21,032 nucleotides of DNA. Source: Gammaproteobacteria bacterium. GTDB taxonomy: Bacteria > Pseudomonadota > Gammaproteobacteria > SZUA-229. Below the pieces are notes generated by a model, which was not told the DNA's origin, did not search any database, and saw only the letters and a program-made list of their open reading frames with translations. The position numbers and the translations under genes were made by a program. The stretch is taken from the NCBI GenBank assembly GCA_030637945.1, contig DAOWFN010000161.1, positions 1 through 21,032 of the forward strand, written 5' to 3'. Below, piece by piece: positions 7,574 through 15,120 of this stretch (position 1 is its first letter; the number at the start of each line of letters is the position of its first letter).

Positions 7574-8074
7574 CTAGGTACTCGTATCCTTATCTGTTTC
7601 TCGAGTATAAGGCGAAACAAATAGCAGAGCATATCGAACCGCGATAAGGGTAAAACTAACGGGAATGATTATCGCTGTTACCCAGGCAGGTACCGATGCA
7701 AAAGCCATCGTGCCATATTCATACTCACTGTATACAAATCGGGCGGAATGCCAGGCGATCAGCAAACATACTGACAGGGTAAATAAATAAACCGACCTTT
7801 GTACGTATGGCAGAATTTTTTGTGGTAAATATTTAACGAATGCGTCAATACGTATGTGGTTATCAGTTCGTGTTGCCACCACAGCTCCGGCAAGACCAAT
7901 CCATAGCACTAACATTCTTAAAAGCGGATCTATCCAGACAACACCCTCAGAAAACAAGTTCCTTGATATTATCTGGAATGATGCCAGTAGCACCATGGCC
8001 GTCAGTATAATAACGAGTAACGCATCCTCGAATTTATTGATTAATGCAATAATTTTATTATCGTTAACACTCAT
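7574..8074 (-). CDS. dctQ: TRAP transporter small permease subunit, DctQ family
   Basis: Four-helix inner-membrane partner of DctM, 166 aa. Hydrophobic segments are at about 17-37, 48-66, 91-110 and 131-152. The family block WIGLAGAVVATRTDNHIRID between helices two and three matches the usual W-GL-GA...HI-ID pattern. It sits between dctP (56 nt upstream) and dctM (2 nt downstream), the standard order. The ATG at 8074 lacks a strong ribosome site, but no better start was seen. Confidence 0.93.
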   Translation of the reverse strand: MSVNDNKIIALINKFEDALLVIILTAMVLLASFQIISRNLFSEGVVWIDPLLRMLVLWIGLAGAVVATRTDNHIRIDAFVKYLPQKILPYVQRSVYLFTLSVCLLIAWHSARFVYSEYEYGTMAFASVPAWVTAIIIPVSFTLIAVRYALLFVSPYTRETDKDTST

Positions 8075-8130
8075 TTTATGGATGCGGCTTTAAGTCAACT
8101 CTGATCGATCTCAATATAGCGCCGCGCGTC

Positions 8131-9138
8131 TTAATGAAGTTTTGACACACCGTGCTTGTTAAGCACTGCTTTATAAAGCTTTTTATTGTAGTGATATTTA
8201 TTATTCATTTCATCGATAACGATATCACCAAGCTTTATCCAACCTGCTTTTTCTTTATTGCTTAATTTAACGAACTTCACTCCCTGATTTATTAAAGCTT
8301 TACGTGCTTCCTCATTATCCGTTTTATTTTGAAGATCTATTTTTTTGTAAACTTTTGTCATTACTTTACGTACGATTGCCTGGTCGGTCTCACTTAATTT
8401 ATTAAAAACTTTTTTATCAATAATCAGCATAGCTGCCAGATAGTTCAAAGGAAAATCGACAATATAATTAACATGTGTGTGCCATTGCAATGCCAATGCA
8501 CCGATAGGTGATGTTATTACTGTGTTTATCAATCCAGTCTGCAACCCTGTCAACACATCAGACAGAGGCAAAGATATTGGGGTAATACCAACATTGCTAT
8601 AAACAGCCAAACCGACATCACTTTTCTCAGGAACCCATGACTTCTGTTTTCTCAAATCATCAAAACTGTTAATTTTTTCTTTTGACATCAGGTAAGTAAA
8701 ACCGCCCTGTGCAAAACCAAAAGTTACAAAACCATCAGTCTCGATTTGTTTTGTTAACATCGGATCTGTGGTTTCCCTGATCACTTCAGCATCATCAAGA
8801 CTTGAGAATAAAAAAGGCAACCCGTATATGGTTGAATCAGGAGTGGTTTGCGATACTGTACCTACTGTCACAGCGCCACCGTGTAATTGTCCTATACGAA
8901 TCTTTCTCAGTACGTTGCCGTCATTACCCATTACACCACCGGGATAAAACTTAAACTTTACCCTGCCCTGAGTCTGTTCTTTGATTTCTTTTGCACCAGC
9001 ACGCATCTGCTGCATCCAGAAAGTGCCATCTGGGGAGATCGTCGCTATCTTTATCGTCTTGGCGTGCAAGATATTTACTGGTATCGTAAAAAACAACACC
9101 GCCATTAATAGAAATATTTTTTTTAGTTTTATATTCAT
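8131..9138 (-). CDS. dctP: TRAP transporter periplasmic substrate-binding protein, DctP family (TatT-associated type)
   Basis: Periplasmic solute receptor, 335 aa. Residues 1-26 are a Sec signal peptide with cleavage likely after LHA. The mature part follows the DctP fold, with PGGVMGND (66-73), an IRIGQL block and the PLSDVLTGLQTGLINTV region (191-207). In most DctP proteins an Arg in the segment ending RVPES binds the substrate carboxylate; here the matching segment reads KSWVPEKSD with Trp168, so the ligand may not be a simple carboxylate. From memory, this Trp pattern and the following SP-GALALQWHT block are shared by DctP proteins encoded next to TatT genes. The tatT-like lipoprotein gene is immediately upstream, which fits. 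The ligand is unknown. Confidence 0.93.
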   Translation of the reverse strand: MNIKLKKIFLLMAVLFFTIPVNILHAKTIKIATISPDGTFWMQQMRAGAKEIKEQTQGRVKFKFYPGGVMGNDGNVLRKIRIGQLHGGAVTVGTVSQTTPDSTIYGLPFLFSSLDDAEVIRETTDPMLTKQIETDGFVTFGFAQGGFTYLMSKEKINSFDDLRKQKSWVPEKSDVGLAVYSNVGITPISLPLSDVLTGLQTGLINTVITSPIGALALQWHTHVNYIVDFPLNYLAAMLIIDKKVFNKLSETDQAIVRKVMTKVYKKIDLQNKTDNEEARKALINQGVKFVKLSNKEKAGWIKLGDIVIDEMNNKYHYNKKLYKAVLNKHGVSKLH

Positions 9139-9169
9139 CAGCTTCTTATCTAGTCACTGGTTATAATGA

Positions 9170-10045
9170 TTAAAAGTAATCATCTGCCTCTACTAACAAC
9201 ACAGCAGCTTTTTGTTTCGCCAACGTGTTTATCAATATTAGATCTTTTGGACCAGCACCGGCAGCTACAACCTGTTGCAATAATTTGTCATGTAACTCAC
9301 GATCAAAAAGCATTCGCGCATATTTCTCTGCATACAGAACTTTAACCATCAAATTTTCACCATCCGAAAGCTCGATCGCCCGATCAAAATGTTTTTTAGC
9401 CAGCTCAGGTTTGCCACCTAAGGTTGGTGGCAATAATGATTCCATCATTGCCATATAAAGATGTGCATTACCGTTACTAACCGTTTCATCAGTTTCCAGT
9501 ACGCATCGTATACCAGCCTTCACTTTCGGTAACTCTGCCACAGCGTTCCAGTCTGCACTATTTGCTTCGATAACACCGGCCCAACTGCTAACAAAAACAA
9601 ACAACGACTCAGCTTGAGGTTTCTCAATAGTAGCTAGCCGTTTTTCAAATTCGAAATAAGAGATACTTTTAGCATCACAAAAGTTATCATCTCTTATACA
9701 CATCGCACGACTGGCGTATTCGAAAGCGCGATTAGCCAGTGCTCTTTTACTTTCAGCGCTATCGGTAAAACCAGAAGCATAAGCACCATACAATTGTGCG
9801 CCTGACTCGAGTAAATCCGGATTATCCGGGTCACCTTTAATCATGGTACTCAGCAGTAAGAGATAAGACGGCACAGCCTTTTTAATCGTCTCAGGGTCGT
9901 CAGACTCTAATATCGTAGCGGACAAGTCCTGAGCAAATTCTTTTTTGGCATTAGCAAGCAGCTGACCACATGCGGCAATATTTAATACGGTAAATATCAG
10001 GAATGATGTTTTAATTAATGACATCATACTTGATTGAGTTCTCAT
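9170..10045 (-). CDS. TatT-like TPR lipoprotein of a TPR-associated TRAP transporter
   Basis: Periplasmic lipoprotein that, in the characterised TPAT systems, forms an oligomer docking with the DctP receptor. The start at 10045 (MRTQSS, 291 aa) is preceded by AAAGGA at proper spacing; the upstream in-frame start at 10099 is not. Residues 9-26 form a lipoprotein signal ending in the lipobox NIAAC with Cys26, and Gly at +2 favours outer-membrane sorting. The rest is helical with TPR-like segments, including SRAMCIRDDNFCDAKS and AKKHFDRAIELS. It is the first gene of the tatT-dctP-dctQ-dctM-CPXCG operon and lies 31 nt before dctP. Low sequence conservation makes the name depend partly on context. 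Confidence 0.82.
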   Translation of the reverse strand: MRTQSSMMSLIKTSFLIFTVLNIAACGQLLANAKKEFAQDLSATILESDDPETIKKAVPSYLLLLSTMIKGDPDNPDLLESGAQLYGAYASGFTDSAESKRALANRAFEYASRAMCIRDDNFCDAKSISYFEFEKRLATIEKPQAESLFVFVSSWAGVIEANSADWNAVAELPKVKAGIRCVLETDETVSNGNAHLYMAMMESLLPPTLGGKPELAKKHFDRAIELSDGENLMVKVLYAEKYARMLFDRELHDKLLQQVVAAGAGPKDLILINTLAKQKAAVLLVEADDYF

Positions 10046-10210
10046 ATCTAATCCTTTGAGCATGGTAAAACACAGGAACAAACTTACAAAATTTGACAAA
10101 TACTACAACAAATTAGTTGCAAGGTCTGCTTTCATTTAGACACTTATTTATTAAGTTCTCGTTATACAATTTTCTCATAAAATGACTAATAATTTTCTTG
10201 CGGACATAAA

Positions 10211-10234
10211 AAAAGGCCGGAAAACCGGCCTTTT
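10211..10234. terminator. Bidirectional intrinsic terminator
   Basis: A perfect 10-bp stem, AAAAGGCCGG against CCGGCCTTTT, encloses an AAAA loop. On the minus strand it ends transcription of the SPOR lipoprotein gene, 19 nt past its stop, and insulates the TRAP operon that follows. No plus-strand gene reads into it. Confidence 0.88.
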
Positions 10235-10252
10235 CACAACAATCTACTTAAC

Positions 10253-10855
10253 TTATTGAGCAACTATTTTCTGTAATCCGCTTAAGGAGCGTACCCAGGG
10301 TTTAGAACCTGTTTTAATTGCCAAAGCTGCTGCTGCTGTATTTGCTTCTGCACGATTCGAGTGTATGTCAACCAGCACATAAAGGATAGAATCTGAACGA
10401 TCTGTTTTTACAGTCATCAGATCAGCTACATCTTTATTTGTTTTGAATTTCTCGACACTTCCAACGGTAGAGCCTGCAAAAACCTGTACCGCATAGTTAG
10501 TACTGAGCATGGCCATTATATCTTGTGTAGCAGGCTTTTCTTCGACCACTTCAGGCTCTTCTTCGATCACTACAGGCGTTATCAGCTCAGGCGCTGGCGC
10601 CGCCTCAGGTGCCTGCATAACAACAGGCTCTGGATCTGGATCTGCCAATAACACCGGATCATTTAAATCATTTAATGACGCATCTAAAACTGCTTGATCA
10701 TATGCAGCATTTTGAGCTTCAGCTTCATGCTTCGCCCCCCATGGTGAATCATCTTGCTGTGTCCATGGCGCGGGTGTATTAGAACAACCAACTGATCCAA
10801 GAATGATTAAATTAGTTACGGTTACGCCGCAAATGGTTTTTATTGTTATAGCCAT
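10253..10855 (-). CDS. SPOR-domain lipoprotein
   Basis: Lipoprotein with a C-terminal SPOR domain, the fold that binds denuded septal peptidoglycan. Start 10855 (MAITIK, 200 aa) has a GGGGG ribosome site five bases upstream; the longer frame from 10927 does not. Residues 1-24 form a lipoprotein signal with Cys24 in SVGC and Ser at +2. Residues 65-118 are a Pro/Glu-rich linker likely to span periplasm. SPOR-like sequence spans about 125-198, from NYAVQVFAGS to the KPWVRSLSGLQKIV end. It is transcribed alone, between the pnp terminator and its own terminator. The precise partner or cell-division role is not visible. Confidence 0.82.
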   Translation of the reverse strand: MAITIKTICGVTVTNLIILGSVGCSNTPAPWTQQDDSPWGAKHEAEAQNAAYDQAVLDASLNDLNDPVLLADPDPEPVVMQAPEAAPAPELITPVVIEEEPEVVEEKPATQDIMAMLSTNYAVQVFAGSTVGSVEKFKTNKDVADLMTVKTDRSDSILYVLVDIHSNRAEANTAAAALAIKTGSKPWVRSLSGLQKIVAQ

Positions 10856-10886
10856 ATTAGACCCCCATGTTTTTATTGTTCCAGTG

Positions 10887-10914
10887 AGTGTAGTCCATAT
10901 GAGGTGATTGTCAC
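10887..10914 (-). promoter_or_regulatory. Candidate sigma-70 promoter of the SPOR lipoprotein gene
   Basis: On the minus strand GTGACA (10914-10909; five of six matches to the -35 consensus) is followed after 16 bp by TACACT (10892-10887; four of six to the -10). It lies about 30 bp before the start codon and after the pnp terminator. Confidence 0.4.
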
Positions 10915-10974
10915 TTTTAAACCACAAAAACCATTATTATTCAAAGCATTATCCATCAATAAAATACGGGCAAT

Positions 10975-11000
10975 AAAAAAGGAGCCAAAGCTCCTTTTTT
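10975..11000 (-). terminator. Intrinsic terminator of pnp
   Basis: GGAGC and GCTCC pair around a CAAA loop, flanked by A and T tracts that extend the stem. It lies 23 nt past the pnp stop codon on the minus strand and closes the long rimP-to-pnp transcription region. Confidence 0.88.
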
Positions 11001-11023
11001 ATAAACATCATTTAGATAGATGC

Positions 11024-13117
11024 TTATGCGACAGCTTCTTCCACTTCCTTCATGCTCAAGCGGATACGACCCTGACGATCAATCTCTAATACTTTAACTT
11101 TAACAACGTCACCTTCAGATAGCTTATCGCTTACATTCTCAACACGCTCTTCGCTGATCTGAGAGATGTGAACCAGGCCATCTTTACCAGGCAGGATTTC
11201 AACAAAAGCACCAAAATCCATAATCTTCTTCACTGTACCGTTGTAGATCACACCGACTTCAGCATCAGAAGTGATCTGTTCGATACGTTTTTTAGCTTCT
11301 TCAGCAGCAGCAAGATCGCTTGACGCAATTTTGATGTTACCGTCGTCATCGATATCAATCATGGCACCGGTCTCTTCGGTCAATGCACGAATCACTGCAC
11401 CGCCTTTACCGATAACATCACGAATTTTATCAGGATGAATTTTGATATTCAGGTAGCGAGGTGCGTACTCAGACATCTCAGTATTGGTTTCAGAAATCAC
11501 CTTGTTCATCTCACCAAGGATAAAGTTACGACCACCTTTTGCCTGCTCCAGTGCTTTTTCCATAATCTCTTTAGTGATACCGGTGATCTTGATATCCATC
11601 TGTAATGCACAGATACCGTCAGCTGAACCGGCCACTTTAAAATCCATGTCACCAAGATGATCTTCGTCACCCAGGATGTCAGAAAGAACAGCGAAATCAT
11701 CACCTTCTTTGATCAGACCCATGGCGATACCGGCAACAGGTGCTTTGATCGGTACACCAGCATCCATCAATGAAAGACTGGTACCACAGACCGAAGCCAT
11801 AGAACTCGAACCGTTTGACTCTGTAATCTCTGATACCACACGGATGGTGTATGGGAAATCTTCTTCCGATGGCATAACACCTAATACACCACGTTTCGCC
11901 AGGCGGCCATGACCGATCTCACGACGTTTTGGCGAACCAACCATGCCGGTTTCACCAACACAGTACGGAGGGAAATTGTAATGCAGCATGAACGGTTCGC
12001 GGTATGAACCTTCCAGCGCGTCGATAATCTGTGCATCACGTGCTGTACCTAATGTGGTAACAACCAGTGCCTGCGTTTCACCACGAGTAAACAGTGCTGA
12101 ACCGTGAGTACGCGGTAGTACGCCGGTACGTACAGTGATCGCACGGACATCTGAGGTAGTACGACCGTCGATACGTTTTTCACCCGCGATATAGCGCGCA
12201 CGTACCAGTTTCTTCTCTAATTTACCGAAGACGCCTTTAATCGCATCTTTTGACCAGCCGTCTTCTGTTTCCAGCGCTTCAACAGCCGCACGTCTCGCTG
12301 TTTTAACAGCGTCCTGGCGCGCCATCTTTTCAGCAATCTGGTATGCATCAACAATGGCTGTTGAGCTTGTTTCAGCCACTTTAGCCGCCAACTCTTCTTC
12401 TACTGCAGGTACAGCGTATTCCCACTTAGGATTGCCAACTTCTGCTGCAAATTCATTGATAGCAGTAATGGCTGCTTGCATCTGCTCATGACCGAACATG
12501 ACAGCACCGAGCATCACCTCTTCTGAAAGCATCTTAGCTTCAGATTCAACCATCAATACGGCTTCTTCAGTACCGGCAACCACAAGATCAAGATCGGATG
12601 TTTCAAGCGCTTCTTTATTTGGGTTTAATAAGTACTCACCATCTTTATAACCAACACGTGCTGCACCCAGAGGACCTGCAAAAGGCACACCAGCAATACA
12701 TAGCGCCGCAGAAGCACCAAGGATTGCTGGAATCTCAGGATCGATATCGCCACTCATAGAAACCACGGTAGCAACGATCTGACATTCGTTAGTAAAACCT
12801 TTTGGGAATAAAGGACGGATCGGACGGTCGATCAAGCGACAGGTTAATATCTCTGCTTCACTCGGACGTCCCTCTCGACGGAAGAAACCACCAGGAATTT
12901 TACCAGCAGCGTAAGTACGTTCCTGATAATTAACCGTCATCGGGAAGAAATCTCTGCCCTCTTCTGACTCTTTAGAACATACCACAGTAACAAAAACAAC
13001 TGTGTCGCCTATGCTAATCATCACAGCACCGGATGCCTGACGAGCGATTTCACTCGTTTCCATCGTTACTGTTAGATCGCCGTACTGAAATGATTTTTTA
13101 ATTGCTGTAGGTATCAC
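11024..13117 (-). CDS. pnp: Polyribonucleotide nucleotidyltransferase (PNPase)
   Basis: Phosphorolytic 3'-5' exoribonuclease and degradosome core enzyme, acting as a trimer. I place the start at GTG 13117, giving 697 aa beginning IPTAIKKSFQYG after the initiator; this matches the short N-terminus of the family, and GGGA lies about nine bases upstream. The frame opens further at ATG 13147 (707 aa), which would add ten unconserved residues. Two RNase PH domains surround an all-helical linker; the second contains the KRREIGHGRLAKRG block. The KH domain follows near residue 560 (HPDKIRDVIGKGGAVIR), then a C-terminal S1 domain (GTVKKIMDFGAFVEILPGKDG). It follows rpsO by 120 nt, with a hairpin between, and ends before a strong terminator. 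Confidence 0.97.
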   Translation of the reverse strand: MIPTAIKKSFQYGDLTVTMETSEIARQASGAVMISIGDTVVFVTVVCSKESEEGRDFFPMTVNYQERTYAAGKIPGGFFRREGRPSEAEILTCRLIDRPIRPLFPKGFTNECQIVATVVSMSGDIDPEIPAILGASAALCIAGVPFAGPLGAARVGYKDGEYLLNPNKEALETSDLDLVVAGTEEAVLMVESEAKMLSEEVMLGAVMFGHEQMQAAITAINEFAAEVGNPKWEYAVPAVEEELAAKVAETSSTAIVDAYQIAEKMARQDAVKTARRAAVEALETEDGWSKDAIKGVFGKLEKKLVRARYIAGEKRIDGRTTSDVRAITVRTGVLPRTHGSALFTRGETQALVVTTLGTARDAQIIDALEGSYREPFMLHYNFPPYCVGETGMVGSPKRREIGHGRLAKRGVLGVMPSEEDFPYTIRVVSEITESNGSSSMASVCGTSLSLMDAGVPIKAPVAGIAMGLIKEGDDFAVLSDILGDEDHLGDMDFKVAGSADGICALQMDIKITGITKEIMEKALEQAKGGRNFILGEMNKVISETNTEMSEYAPRYLNIKIHPDKIRDVIGKGGAVIRALTEETGAMIDIDDDGNIKIASSDLAAAEEAKKRIEQITSDAEVGVIYNGTVKKIMDFGAFVEILPGKDGLVHISQISEERVENVSDKLSEGDVVKVKVLEIDRQGRIRLSMKEVEEAVA

Positions 13118-13194
13118 TTTATTTATTCCCAAATCTGATCCAATCATTCGACTGGCCGGATGTTTGTCTAATTAGATGGTAAAAAGCTTATAAA

Positions 13195-13215
13195 CACTGA
13201 ATTAACGACTCAGTG
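13195..13215 (-). other. rpsO-pnp intergenic hairpin (possible processing site)
   Basis: CACTGA and TCAGTG pair around a 9-nt loop just after the rpsO stop codon. In E. coli the rpsO-pnp gap holds an RNase III-cleaved hairpin through which PNPase autoregulates; this stem sits in the same place but is shorter, so equivalence is inferred. Confidence 0.35.
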
Positions 13216-13237
13216 GCTTCTATTTATTGACTGTTGT

Positions 13238-13507
13238 CTATCGACGCAGGCCAAGGCTAGAAATTAACTCTTTATAACGGTCAACATTCTTACCTTTAAG
13301 GTAATCAAGCAATTTACGGCGCTGGTTAACCATACGCAATAAACCACGACGTGAATGATGATCGTGCTTGTGTTCTTTAAAGTGCTCTGTTAATTGCACG
13401 ATGCGAGTTGTTAATAACGCAACCTGAACTTCAGGAGAACCTGTATCTCCTTCTTTTTGCTGGTATTTTGAAACAACTTCGACTTTTTCTGCGGTCGATA
13501 AACCCAT
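13238..13507 (-). CDS. rpsO: 30S ribosomal protein S15
   Basis: Primary 16S rRNA-binding protein of the small-subunit platform, 89 aa, the standard length. Conserved blocks include GDTGSPEVQVALLT, LTEHFKEHKHDHHSRRGL and VNQRRKLLDYLK. The ATG at 13507 is preceded by a CGGAG ribosome site. It lies between truB (244 nt upstream) and pnp, as is standard. The larger gap before it contains its own promoter and a leader hairpin. Confidence 0.98.
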   Translation of the reverse strand: MGLSTAEKVEVVSKYQQKEGDTGSPEVQVALLTTRIVQLTEHFKEHKHDHHSRRGLLRMVNQRRKLLDYLKGKNVDRYKELISSLGLRR

Positions 13508-13529
13508 GAATACTCCGAACTAAATTATG

Positions 13530-13544
13530 ACCCAAATGATGGGC
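13530..13544 (-). promoter_or_regulatory. rpsO leader hairpin, candidate S15 autoregulatory site
   Basis: In the mRNA GCCCA and UGGGU pair around UCAUU, with a G-U closing pair, about 25 nt before the start codon. S15 represses its own translation in several bacteria by binding leader structures with paired G-C/G-U features. The equivalence here is inferred. Confidence 0.3.
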
Positions 13545-13563
13545 ACTGCTAAAAAAGAGGGCG

Positions 13564-13572
13564 ATTTTATCA
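13564..13572 (-). promoter_or_regulatory. Extended -10 promoter of rpsO
   Basis: Minus-strand TGATAAAAT is a TGn-extended -10 element about 60 bp before the rpsO start. No convincing -35 is present, as often happens with extended -10 promoters. It would add rpsO-pnp transcription to read-through from truB. Confidence 0.4.
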
Positions 13573-13582
13573 CTAATCAAAG

Positions 13583-13598
13583 CAACACAGAAGTGTTG
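13583..13598 (-). other. Short hairpin before the rpsO promoter
   Basis: CAACAC and GTGTTG form a 6-bp stem with a 4-nt loop, followed on the minus strand by CTTTGATT. It may be a weak terminator for the truB transcript, but it lacks a GC-rich stem and a real U tract. Confidence 0.25.
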
Positions 13599-13751
13599 TT
13601 TATAAAAGAATTTTTAATCATTTCAGAGACATATTTGCAGCCAAAATGATAATCGCCCCAATAAGTTTTTAATTTCCTGCACCACTCGGGGTTACAGAAC
13701 AGGAAATGATTAATCTACGACTTAAACAACCAGCCTAGTCACGCAATTGTA

Positions 13752-14678
13752 TCACACTGCGCGTATCATGCGACGCGGTGCAACCATTCCGTCATCCTGA
13801 ATCTCACCCAAACCTAAAAAATGGCTCTGATCATAGATGCGAACCCAGCCCTGGGTGGGTGCATGCGGGACCAAAACGGGCTGGCCCTGGCGCACATAAA
13901 AGGCGGCATCCGAACCCAGGTGCACGTCAGGCCAGTCTGCAACACCGCTATCTATCGGCTGCAGGCAGGCATCAAGAGCCTCAAACCCTTCTTCTGACAG
14001 TGCTGTTAGCTGTTCGATAGTAAGCATTTCACCCGAATACGGACCAACACTTAGTCGGCGCAAAGCGGTAATATGAGCACCACAGTGTAATTTTTTCGCG
14101 ATATCTTCAGCCAGAGTACGTACATAAGTCCCCTTTGAACAAGCAACTTCCAGCTCCAGGATAAGCCGCTGCTGTTCATCTGTAGATAGCGAAATGTATT
14201 CGATGTCATAAATAGTGACGCTTCTCGCCTTACGCTCGACCTCTATACCTTGTCTTGCCAGATTGTATAAACGTTCACCATTATGTTTCAACGCTGAATA
14301 CATCGGTGGTATCTGTTCGATCTCACCGATAAATTCTGGCAATACGGCTCTAACATCCTGTTCGGTTATTGACGAAACATCCTGTGTCTCCGTCACTTCG
14401 CCTTCAGCGTCACCCGTGGTCGTACTAACGCCAAGCTGGCATTTGAGGTGATAACGTTTGTCAGAATCCAGTAAAAATGCAGAAATTTTTGTCGCTTCAC
14501 CAAAACATACCGGCAGCATTCCCGTCGCAAGCGGATCCAGGCTTCCTGTATGCCCGGCCTTGGCAGCAGCGAACAAACGTTTAACCTTTTGCAAAATATG
14601 ATTTGAACTGCAGCCCTGTGGTTTATCCAGTAACAATACGCCACTAACATTACGGCCTTTGTTTTTACGTCTACCCAA
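13752..14678 (-). CDS. truB: tRNA pseudouridine(55) synthase
   Basis: Makes the universal pseudouridine-55 in the tRNA T loop. 308 aa, standard length. The N-terminus MGRRKNKGRNVSGVLLLDKP aligns with E. coli TruB, which supports the TTG start codon at 14678. The catalytic aspartate is Asp48 in AGHTGSLDPLATGML, the same number as in E. coli. KRYHLKCQLG and the YSALKHNGERLYNLAR block follow, and the C-terminus is PUA-like. Only two bases separate it from the rbfA stop, so the TTG is probably served by translational coupling. Confidence 0.97.
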   Translation of the reverse strand: MGRRKNKGRNVSGVLLLDKPQGCSSNHILQKVKRLFAAAKAGHTGSLDPLATGMLPVCFGEATKISAFLLDSDKRYHLKCQLGVSTTTGDAEGEVTETQDVSSITEQDVRAVLPEFIGEIEQIPPMYSALKHNGERLYNLARQGIEVERKARSVTIYDIEYISLSTDEQQRLILELEVACSKGTYVRTLAEDIAKKLHCGAHITALRRLSVGPYSGEMLTIEQLTALSEEGFEALDACLQPIDSGVADWPDVHLGSDAAFYVRQGQPVLVPHAPTQGWVRIYDQSHFLGLGEIQDDGMVAPRRMIRAV

Positions 14679-14680
14679 AA

Positions 14681-15061
14681 TTATTCACTCTCTTCATCAC
14701 TGCTATTTTTGTTATCGCTTTTAATGGCTTCACTGATCAGATCATCCATCGCCACACCACGTGTAACGCTTTCATCGATTACAAATTTTAAGGTAGGCAC
14801 GATACGCGCACGAATGCGGCGGCCAATTTCTTTACGAATAAAACCGACCGCACGATTTAACACGTCGACAGCTTCATTCTGTTGCTCGGAATTAAAAAAT
14901 GAACAGTAGATAACAGCGTGACTTAAATCACGACTCATACGCACCTCAGTAAACGATACAAAACCTAATCGCGGATCTTTAATCTCATCGCGAACGATCT
15001 CTGCCAACTCACGACGAACTTGCTCCGCCATGCGGTCACTACGTAGAAACTCTCTAGGCAT
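14681..15061 (-). CDS. rbfA: 30S ribosome-binding factor A
   Basis: Single KH-like domain protein needed for late 30S maturation and 16S rRNA 5'-end processing. 126 aa, usual length. The N-terminal block RMAEQVRRELAEIVRDEIKDPRLGFVSFT is family-typical, as is the later LKFVIDESVTRG segment; written here in pieces, these include RREL, DPRLG and FVIDES. The C-terminus is an acidic Ser/Glu tail. It lies 59 nt after infB and 2 nt before truB. Confidence 0.96.
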   Translation of the reverse strand: MPREFLRSDRMAEQVRRELAEIVRDEIKDPRLGFVSFTEVRMSRDLSHAVIYCSFFNSEQQNEAVDVLNRAVGFIRKEIGRRIRARIVPTLKFVIDESVTRGVAMDDLISEAIKSDNKNSSDEESE

Positions 15062-15120
15062 CTGAGCAATTACATCTTAGCGTCAAAAAATTACTAACCA
15101 TTTAACTATCAATAAAAGTG

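Noticed and set aside
10046..10210. Promoter of the TRAP operon
   Set aside because: TATAAC and TTGCAA-like hexamers exist but no pair has acceptable spacing; a promoter must lie here after the terminator but I cannot place it.
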